A stretch of 64,000 bases of DNA from Eutreptiella sp. 'Long Island Sound 2002'. Taxonomy: Eukaryota; Euglenozoa; Euglenophyceae; Eutreptiales; Eutreptiaceae. The notes beneath the pieces were generated by a model. It ran no database searches. It was not told the origin of the DNA and was given only the letters and a program-made list of their open reading frames with translations. The stretch's first letter is position 1. Every line of letters begins with the position of its first letter. The position numbers and the translations under genes are program-made. The DNA is taken from the NCBI GenBank assembly GCA_964036045.1, contig OZ038382.1, positions 151,106,961 to 151,170,960 on the forward strand. The letters are read 5' to 3'. Shown here piece after piece: positions 56,182 through 64,000 of the stretch.

Positions 56182-58503
56182 TTGCGTACCTGCAATGCCA
56201 TGCAGTACAACCAGTACGTCGAGACTGAGTACGCTTCTCAAGGGCGGAAGAAATACAACATGGACACCAAGGACACCGACGAGAAGACAGCGCAGTCAGG
56301 CGCACCAGCCAAGCCAGCGCCAGCGCCCAAACCTGCTCGTGAACCTGAACCTCAGGAGCCTGTACCTTCAGTGCCCTTAAGTGGGCTTGGGGACGGTTCC
56401 CTGGAGGGCTTGGGAGCGGCCTTCAGTGGACTTTCCGTTGGAGGACCTGAAGGCTAAAAGGAGGAGAAGGAGAAGGAAGCAGTGGATATGGGAATCCAAA
56501 AGGACGACCCTGGAGATGGACACCAACCATTGGATGAGGTGCCCTTCGATGACAGACCTGTCGAGAGCGCGCCAAGCGCCTCTGATCATCCTGCAGTACC
56601 TCCTCCAACAACCACTACACTCCCAGCCACACATCGAGCGACATCCTCATCCACAACCACTCCACCTATGGCTGAGGGTCTAGGCTTTACTGGTATGCCT
56701 TACCCCACCTATGGTGTGACTCCAGCCGCGACTGCGCCGCCTATGGCGACTGCAGTCAGCGAACCATTGGCATCCAGCTCCACCTACACCGGTATTCCTG
56801 AGTCTATGCCTATCACAGACGCGCGGCTGGTGCGTACATGACTGGTATACCTGGCTATGCAGCGCCCGAGACTGGCTATACCATGCCAGCCCCTGGCTAC
56901 AGCTCTCTGAGTGGAGTACGTGGCCCTGAGTTATGTGGGGGAAGGAGTAAAGGATCAGAAAGATCCTCAAACAAGTCCCTGACGCGGTCGGAGATACGAG
57001 AAGCTCTTCGAGGAGCCACTGCAGACCTAGTGGGCGATCTAAATCAAGCAATTTGGGCTAAGTTGGAGCCCCTGATTCCTCCCCAAGGGTTACCTACGAC
57101 CATGGGAGCTTCACCACATTGTCTACAAGCCAATCATCCGGTGGCGGGACTGACGAACACCCTGGGAGGCTTGAGGAGCCGACCTATGCCGACCCCTGCT
57201 GCGATACCAAGGAGTCCCTTCGTACCAAGAACGGCCCAGCCGCCCTACAGTCAGGTGGGGAACTCCACGCGAGCCGGGCTGGACCAGTTGGGACTGACAG
57301 CCCTAAGGGCTATGGTCGATGGTGAGCCCTACGGCTGTAGTGAGTTGGGCGGTGATCCTTCTGATGATGAGCCGCCATCTTTGACGTCTGCTTCACCCTC
57401 TGAGAACGATGACCCTGAGGACCCCAAGAACCCGAGCGGCAAGAAGAAGAAGAAAAAGAGGAAGTCCAAGCGCCCGGAGACACGCAGATCTCAGGAGGCT
57501 AAGGCTATTGCCTCCTCCAAGATTGTGGTGAGCTTGCCGGAGTTCACGGGGAAGGGTCTCAGCGAGTTTGCTGAGAACTTCGGCCGGTTCCTGAGGATGA
57601 CCAGCCAAACTCCTGCTAGTGGGCGCGTGAAGTGCGATCTGCTCCTGCAGTGCTGCAAGACCAAGTACCTTGAGAAGCAGGTCAAGCAGATCATGACGAA
57701 GTCCGCCACCTTCGCCGACGTGTTGGTTGCCTTAGAGAGGCAGTACCCTTCCTACGAGACCGACCTCTCCATCGGGCCCCAGATCCAGAACCTGACAGCG
57801 TTGCCCAACAACCCCAAGCCGGCCAGGATTTCCGAGCTGCTGGCCGACTTGGACCGCTGGGTAGGGCGACTGACGCCCGGTTCCTATGGCAGCAACGAGC
57901 TGCTATTCTGGTTGATGGCCAAGCTCCCAGGAGAAGTGTGGGATGAATGTCGGGCAACGGCGGAGCGCAAGGCAAGGGCCCTCACCTATGAGGACTTGTC
58001 AGTGCTTCTCTTGGAGCTAGCGCTGGAAAAACAAAGCGACCAGCACCTGAACGCCTACCGTCCTGGAGGAGGCGGCTCTCGGAGCCATGGCCGGGGGTAC
58101 CAAGGACCCCGACCTGGACAGGGGACTACCCCCAAAAATGCTCGCATCATGAGCAGTGTCCAGGACCTCTTCTGGTGTGATGCCAGAGATGAGTAGGGTT
58201 GTGTGCTTCGAGCCCCTCACTGCGACCAGCGGAGTTGTTTTGGTGGGTCAGGCTAAGAAGCAGGAGACCAATACCGGCGGCAAAGCCAAGATGCCGGACC
58301 ACTACAGGTGCACAATCACCTGTGCGTTCTGTGGTAAGAGGAAGCACTATGAGGAGGAGTGCTACCACAAGCAACGCCTCTCGGCGAAGCTCAAGACCGA
58401 GAACGGCAGTGGCAAGGGCAGTGGCAAGGGGAACGCCGACCAGGGCAGTGGCAAGGGCAAGTCCAAGGGTCATGGCAAAGGCCAAAAGAAGGGCAAAGGT
58501 GGA
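56182..58503 (+). pseudogene. Gag with CCHC knuckle and GKG tail
   Basis: The first part (56182-56841) is Pro/Ala/Thr-rich with a TAA at 56455. From 56838 another frame runs to 58196. It has a charged Lys-rich linker (KKKKKRKSKRPE) and a helical capsid-like region (SKIVVSLPEFTGKGLSEFAE ... LLADLDRWVGRL). A third frame (to 58506) has CAFCGKRKHYEEEC, a C-X2-C-X4-H-X4-C knuckle, then GSGKGSGKGN repeats. Confidence 0.75.
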
Positions 58504-58811
58504 TGAGGAGGCTATGACCGCAAGCCGGACAAGGACAAAACCCCGACCAGTCCGGAGGGAACCCCAATCCTACATCAGGGGGGAACTCCTAGCCCTCTGG
58601 TGGGCAGCCAAACATGGGGCCTACGACCCGTTCGCAGACGCAAGCCCAACAAAAACAAGGGACTAAGCGTGCCAACCAAAATGGGGACCAGTCAAACTCC
58701 CGCAAACGTTCCCGTTTCATGCGCATGGCCAGGAAACTGCAGACGAAGGGGTTTGAAGTGACCTGCTCCGCAGAGTTCTGACAGGGACGCTGCGGGGGAC
58801 CTACGGATCTG

Positions 58812-59234
58812 GTGTTCTGGGTACGTATCCGTCTTGGGGGACGAGAATACCTAGGGGTACTGGATATTGGGGCCACTGTATCTATTGCGGCGAAGATAAT
58901 TCTACCTCCCGGGGACCTGAAGAACATCATGCCTACCGCAGCCATCCGCATGGGAGATGGGCATGTGGTGCAAAGCTTTGGGGACTGTGAGGTGGACGTG
59001 CCTATGGGATCAAGGAGCATTGCCCTTCCGTTCTATGTGATGGACACCGAAGCCTTCGACTTCTTACTGAGGACCGACTTCTTCGTCGAGCACTCCCAGA
59101 TTCTATCCCTCACGCTGCAAGCACCCTACGTCCTCCAAGTGGACCATGGTGACGGGGGGGAATCTGTACCACTGGAGCAGTCTGAACACACGTCTAGCTA
59201 CCGAGGGTTTGCAAGAAGGAGCCCTCTACCATGA
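58812..59234 (+). pseudogene. Retropepsin-like protease with altered active site
   Basis: FWVRIRLGGREYLGVLDIGATVSIAAK matches the retropepsin start, but the catalytic triplet reads DIG instead of DTG/DSG. A single ACT-to-ATT-type change would explain it. The downstream part (FLLRTDFFVEHS) fits the conserved second half. Confidence 0.7.
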
Positions 59235-59605
59235 TGGTCGCCTCCAAAACTGAGGACTATAAGCTCCTTGGGGATGTCTTGGACCAAGGTCTGAAGGAGT
59301 TGCGATATTCCGGGGAAGACCTGAACGTGGAGCTATTCGCCAGCAACAAGCAACATGTCTTGGACCTCTACTGCAGCAAAGGGAAAAATTGCTGCTACAA
59401 ATTTTACTGGCCCTCTTTCGGGATGGCCTACGGGAACCCCAGGTTCAGAGAACTGGGTAAGGTCCTCACCAAGGTGGCCCTGGAACGTTCCCGTATGGTC
59501 CTGTGTTCCCCCGATTGGGGAGCGCATGGGGGAAATGAGTACTGGCATACTCTATTGGAGAGGCTGACGCTCACCTCCATCCAGCTGCCGGACGACGCCA
59601 TCTAG
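59231..59605 (+). pseudogene. Dam-like domain, degenerate motif
   Basis: VELFASNKQHVLDLYCSKGKN ... YGNPRFRELGKVLTKVALER ... MVLCSPDW aligns in layout with the Dam-like domain of the 10.5-16.5 kb element (VDAFANKKN ... INPPF ... LIVPNW). The motif is NPRF where NPPF would be expected. Same position, between protease and RT. Confidence 0.5.
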
Positions 59606-60356
59606 ATGCCTCTGGGTCGCAAGACACCCATCGGGAAACCCGGATGGGGGAGCATGCTAAGCGTGGTGGACAGGGGCCTAGCCCCAGTACCCTGGGAAGA
59701 TCTGGACCCTGCTATGGTCCAGGAAATTCAACGTTAGAGCAGCGGCTACACCCTGGATGTCCTGAAGGATCATCTACGGCCCCGAGACACCGTAGAAACT
59801 ACTCCTGGGGAAGACGAGTAGGTCGTGTCTGAGACTATTGCCCCAAACTCCCCCTGCCGTGTACCTTATCCTGATGTAGTCTCAGAGTGTGGGCTATCCG
59901 AGCTACCCAGCTCAATACACTCTGATGACGAAGCTGAGCATGACGCCTTCTTTGTTTCAGACGTGCGTGGAGGAAGTGGAGAACGCCGAGTACGCTGCCC
60001 CACAGGAACCCCTACTCTCCATGAGGGGAGAGGTGCCCTTGGACGAGGAGTTGGACCCTTGATCCAGGCTGAGAGAGTACGTGGACTCCAAGAGGAGATT
60101 GGTGGCGAAAAAGCTATGCCACGCTAGGCCTACGCGCCGCTCATGGCCGTTGAAGCAAGGGTCTATGGCAGATATCTCCCAACTGAAGGAGGACGTTGAA
60201 CAGAAGATTACCACCTGGCAACGAGAGGTGGATCTAAAGCTCATGAAGAGCGTGTGGGGTTCCCGTTTGAGGACCCCAGAGAAGGATGAACTCTCAGAGG
60301 AATGCGCATGTGAACCCCCTCGAGCGTGCCTATGTTGTCACTGACCACCTGAGACT

Positions 60357-61493
60357 GTGGAACGGGACCTTCTATACGCCTACCAAGGGCTGAAGGATAC
60401 TACCAAGGATGCTGAACCGGTTGAGGACCATCTCCCTGCTTGTATACACGAAGGAGCAAGCAATCTACACTCTGATGAGGACATGGAGGACAAGATCAAG
60501 CTCTTGGACCCTGGAGTACCGAAGCTGATCAGGATCTACCTGGAGGTATTCGGAGAACTACCCCCTCCAGCTTCCTGTGACAAGCTAGTACAGATGGACC
60601 TCAAGCTGAAGCCCGAGTTTGTGGGTCACAAGATACGTAGTTGACCCTACCCGGCTCCTAAAGAGCAGGCCGCTGAGATTGAGCGACAGATACAAGAATG
60701 TATCGACGCTGGCCTGGTCCTGGAGTACAAGGATGGGGACTACCCCCAACATTGCAGCTCTTGTTTCCTGATGGCTAAGCCTGGGTCTACAGCCAAACGG
60801 CTGGTAGTGGACTATGGAGAGCTGAAGAAGAAGACGCTGAACCACTCAGGGTCCATTTCCAACATGAAGTCAACCCTCGAGAAGATAGCCTCCTGTCGCT
60901 ACAAGACTAAGATGGACAAGCGGAGTGGATTCTGGCAAGTGGACCTGACGCCCAATGCTCCGGAGCTCCTAGCCTTCTTCACCCCTCACGGGAGGGTGTT
61001 CAAGTAGAAGGTCATGCCCTTTGGCGTGGCCAACGCACCCGCGCTTTTTCAAGAGCTGATGAACAAGATCCTGTCCATCCTACGTCGGAGACCTGTGGTG
61101 CAAGAACTCATATCCCGAGGCGCCCAGATGGAAGCACACATCGACGACATATGCCTGGGTACGAATACTCAGGAGGACCACCTAATCCTCTTGGGTGAGT
61201 TCTTCGCCGTCTGCCACGAGAACCACACCAGACTCAAGCTGGAGAAGTGTGAGCTCATGCGGGACACTATGCAGTACCTGGGGTTCGACATTGGCTATGG
61301 GTGGTGGACCCCTGCGGCCATTAAGGCCAAACCCCTGATGGATGCAAAGGTAGGACGTGAAGACTCCAAGAAAGGACTACATGTACGCAGTTTCATTGGG
61401 GCCTGCAACTTCTACCGCCGCCACATCAAGAATTTCACCTACACCAGCGCCATCCTGACAGACCTCATCAAGAAGAGTACTACCTGGCGCTAG
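60357..61493 (+). pseudogene. Reverse transcriptase
   Basis: Recognisable blocks: KRLVVDYGELKKKTLNH, KMDKRSGFWQVDLTP, KVMPFGVANAPALFQELMN and the active site HIDDICLG (IDD for the usual YIDD/FVDD). The C-terminal thumb reads LGFDIGYGWW and FIGACNFYRRHIKNF. Stops at 60642 and 61005 split it. Confidence 0.85.
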
Positions 61494-61967
61494 GCCCCTC
61501 AAGAACAACAAGCGTTCGACGAGCTGAAGGACAAAGTAGCTATCGCTAAATGCCTCGGCGTGCCTAGGGCACAAGGAGAAATTATCCTGGTGACTGACGC
61601 CAGCAATGTGGGCGGCGGCGGAACGTTGTTCCAGTGGCAAGCACTAGAGAAGGAGGAGTTCGACTCGGCCTTTTCCCAATGGGGGACTGATGGACTGAAG
61701 CGAGACGGTACCCTCCAGCACAGCTACCCTGACGACAAACGGGTCCTGGTTCCCCTCGGTCATTGGAACTGGAAATGGAAGCAGGCCCTGGGTAACTACT
61801 CCACCTATGAGCAGGAACTGCTTGCGGGTCTGCTTGTGCTATCCACTCAGTCCAGATTGTTGGGGAGCAACCCAGTGGTTTGGCTGTGTGACCAAGAACC
61901 GGTCCGCACCTTCCAGAAGGGACCCCCACCTGAGAAGGCTAAGCTCAGACGCGGTGGACCTACCTGA
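61494..61967 (+). pseudogene. RNase H
   Basis: ILVTDASNVGGGGTLFQW, YSTYEQELLAG and VVWLCDQEPVRTF are the Ty3-type RNase H blocks. It ends in a frame change near 61950. Confidence 0.75.
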
Positions 61968-62385
61968 GCCAGCTACGGCTCTCAGTTCACCATACCCAGG
62001 GCGTCAAGAACAAGTGTGCGGACTACATCAGCCACAACAACTTTGACGACATGATTTGTGCCAAGTCTGAGGAGCTAGCCAAGGAGGCGTTCAGCCGTAT
62101 GGATGTACACCTGGACCTCAACATGACCATGATCAGACCCCTAGATGGACTCAAATCAAACAAGTCGAGTACGTGAAGGAGTTCGGGGACATCTACTAAC
62201 GCTTGGAGAAGCGTCTGGAACCCGTCCCGGTCAGCCAGGAACAATGGAAGAGGGACAAGACCTACCTCTGGTATGAGGACCGGATAGTCGTGCCTAGCGA
62301 CTGTATCCCGGCACTCCTCAAGTGAATCCATGAGTCTAGTGGTCACGTTGGAACGGACCGTACCCTAAGGCTGTTCAAGCAGTGG

Positions 62386-63327
62386 TTGCACTCCACGTGG
62401 AGTGACGATCAGCTGCGGAAAGCCCTCCAGCCCATCGTGGACAAGTGCCCGTGTCAGTTCCGCAAACCTGGGGATATCAGGGACAGAGGTCTATATTGGA
62501 CCCTTCCTATCCCCCAGTGTGCCAACAGTGCTCTCCACGTGGACTACACGGAGATGCCTAAGTTTGGAAGCTATGATTTCGCCCTAGAGGTAACCTGTGG
62601 GCTGACCAGGTTTACCAGGGTGTTCCCATGCACTAAACACATCACCAGCGAGGAGACCATCAAGATACTCCTGGAAGAGTGGTTCTGTGTCTATGGGGCA
62701 CCAAAAGAAATTAACTCAGACAAAGATGTCCGAGTTTGCTCCGACACAGGCTGGTACAAGAGCGTCTTGAGATCCCTCAATGTCCAGGTGTCAACGGGGA
62801 TTCCCTACAGTCATACCAGTAACCCCCTATGTGAGCAACAGATTCGAGCTCTCAAAGAGAACGTGAGGATATGGTGCAAGACTGAGCGCACCTAAGACTG
62901 GTCGAGACTACTCCCCGTCATATCCCTGATGATGAACTCCCAAGAGAGTTCGGCTACTGGCTTTTCGCCCCATGAGCTGTTCATGGGACGCCCGGCGTGG
63001 TTCCTACACGCTCTCTATCCTGAAGATTGGTACTCCACTGTGGGTAGGTGGGTGAAAGACCAGCAAGACAAGGTGGACAAGGCCAAGGCTATGCTCCAGA
63101 GAGGGGGAGAGCGCCAGTGGAACAAGAAGAACAAGCACCGGGTGCCTGCCTCCTATCAAGAAGGAGACTGGGTACTGGTGCACCACAGTCGGCTTCCGGC
63201 CTGGCCTCGCTCTACCAGCGATGACCCCAACTTTGGGCCCTACAAGATCCTGTTTGTGGATGGTCACCGCATCACAGTGCGGTGTTCTCCCCGACTAGGG
63301 GGGACCCTGGTGTGCGCTGCTCAATAG
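62386..63327 (+). pseudogene. Integrase
   Basis: The H2C2 region starts just upstream (HESSGHVGTDRTL, then C-P-C). The core has D in LHVDYTEM, D in INSDKDVRV and E in NPLCEQQIRALKE. Then SPHELFMGRPAWF and EGDWVLVHH. Stops at 62893 and 63325 break the frame. Confidence 0.85.
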
Positions 63328-63426
63328 CTCAAGCGCTACTATGACCCAGAGGACGTCTGTGGGGAGGAATGGGAACTAAACGACGAGGAGATCGCCGCTC
63401 TGGACCTACAGGGCGCTGCAACACCT

Positions 63427-63714
63427 ATGGATGTTGAAGGACAACTCCCCGACATGAATGCCGAGGAGATGGCTAAGGTAGGCTTCTACATGGTGAAGTC
63501 GGTTATCCGACACCGCTACCGCCAAGGGTGGCGTTTACTCACCCTCTGGGAAGGGTTTGGAGTTGAAGAAGCTACTTGGGATCCCTTTTCTGCCTTCGTG
63601 CTTTGTGAGGGACGCCTGAATTCTGTTCCGGTAGACTACTTGTCCCAAAACAACCTAGGAGAGTTGCTGAGGCTTGCTGAAACGCTTGCCGCACCGAAAA
63701 AGCCTAGGGACTGA
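63427..63714 (+). CDS. Chromodomain C-terminus
   Basis: YMVKSVIRHRYRQGWRLLTL followed by WEGFGVEEATWDPFSAFVL fits a chromodomain (TWDP for TWEP). The natural end of the polyprotein is the TGA at 63712-63714. Confidence 0.8.
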   Translation: MDVEGQLPDMNAEEMAKVGFYMVKSVIRHRYRQGWRLLTLWEGFGVEEATWDPFSAFVLCEGRLNSVPVDYLSQNNLGELLRLAETLAAPKKPRD

Positions 63715-64000
63715 ACCCTTCCTATACCTGCCTATGTTTGTGTGAGTGTGCTGAGCCTGAGGACCTATGAGCAAGCTGCAGAAATGGTATCCTAATTATA
63801 CCCAAGTCTGCATTGTTGCTAAACCCGGCCGATGTCTTTACACGGTGCCATGGGGTACGCCCCAGGTCTCTCCGCCCCTAGGTGCTTAATTTCTGTGCTG
63901 GCACTAGACTTCCTTGGAGGAACACCCAGCGCTAACGCCAAGGTATTGGTTTACGTGCCTACCTCCCTACTACAGGGGAGGGGTGGCCAAAAGCTACGAG
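63715..64000. other. 3' untranslated part of the chromovirus
   Basis: No copy of the 5' LTR sequence (for example its TATAAAAG region) appears before the window ends. Confidence 0.5.

Larger units (their letters stand above)
56160..63714 (+). mobile_element. Ty3/gypsy chromovirus, many stops and frameshifts
   Basis: Order: primer site, Gag with CCHC, protease, Dam-like domain, RT, RNase H, integrase, chromodomain. Frame changes occur near 56838, about 58170, before the protease, near 59231 and near 61950. In-frame stops include 60642 (TGA), 61005 (TAG), 61491 (TAG), 62197 (TAA), 62323 (TGA), 62893 (TAA) and 63325 (TAG). The 3' LTR is beyond the window. Much older or less constrained than the 10.5-16.5 kb element, which shows only stops. 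Confidence 0.88.

Noticed and set aside
60642-63327. Alternative genetic code to explain in-frame stops
   Set aside because: TAG and TGA both fall at probable Trp positions while TAA/TAG fall elsewhere, and the TPI gene has no internal stops; decay is the simpler explanation.

Overview
The window is eukaryotic nuclear DNA that is almost entirely mobile elements and their relics. The only clear host genes are a triosephosphate isomerase gene with three exons (39781-43252, minus) and an exon with an RIIa/DPY-30-type docking domain (about 45194-45497, minus). Host and transposon introns are GT-AG. The RIIa domain suggests an organism with flagella. The Gly/Lys-rich (GKG) nucleocapsids and the style of the reverse transcriptases and integrases resemble retroelements I know from dinoflagellates (Symbiodiniaceae/Polarella type). 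I therefore favour a dinoflagellate or close alveolate, at moderate confidence; no rRNA or other marker is present to prove it.

Layout. 0-2.1 kb: decayed Ty3/gypsy integrase plus chromodomain (+). 2.4-8.1 kb: a non-autonomous LTR element, a 0.85-kb tandem duplication with a CAG run, and an inverted solo LTR. 8.3-8.6 kb: a cluster of GCGAGGCCTCGC palindromes. 10.5-16.5 kb (-): a chromoviral Ty3/gypsy polyprotein in one frame, broken only by five stop codons, with a Dam-like domain between protease and RT. 16.6-22.8 kb (-): a second retroelement-like unit with a coiled-coil protein, capsid-like region, zinc knuckle and a broken dUTPase. 23-26.3 kb: minisatellite and a roughly 1-kb tandem duplication with foldback sequences.

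26,618-35,333 is the most interesting object. It is an 8.7-kb DNA transposon with perfect 29-bp terminal inverted repeats and a 5-bp target duplication (ATATA). It carries two genes: A, an unrecognised putative transposase of about 640 aa, and B, a multi-exon gene with a ParB-like GQH motif. A 1.7-kb non-autonomous relative with similar ends and its own 5-bp duplication (ACCGC) has jumped into gene A. A 20-bp palindrome (TTGCGCGAGGCCTCGCGCAA) recurs through the element. Two of its short introns are little more than splice sites around this palindrome, and two others hold eroded versions. A truncated relative of gene A and its upstream region lies at 53.1-54.95 kb.

35.4-37.8 kb (-): MULE-type transposase with a SWIM finger, then a Ulp1-like protease segment. 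38-39 kb: repeats. 39.8-45.5 kb: the two host genes. 47-48 kb: tRNA-like repeats and a hairpin. 48.5-50.2 kb (+): pogo/Tigger-like transposase pseudogene. 51,151-53,110: a short LTR element with 620-bp LTRs and TSD ATGC. 55.2-55.7 kb: a tRNA-like sequence split by a TA-flanked MITE. 55.8 kb to the end (+): a chromoviral Ty3/gypsy element with TATA box, PBS, gag, protease, Dam-like domain, RT, RNase H, integrase and chromodomain, with many stops and frameshifts; its 3' LTR lies outside the window.

All homology statements are from reading motifs; no search was run.
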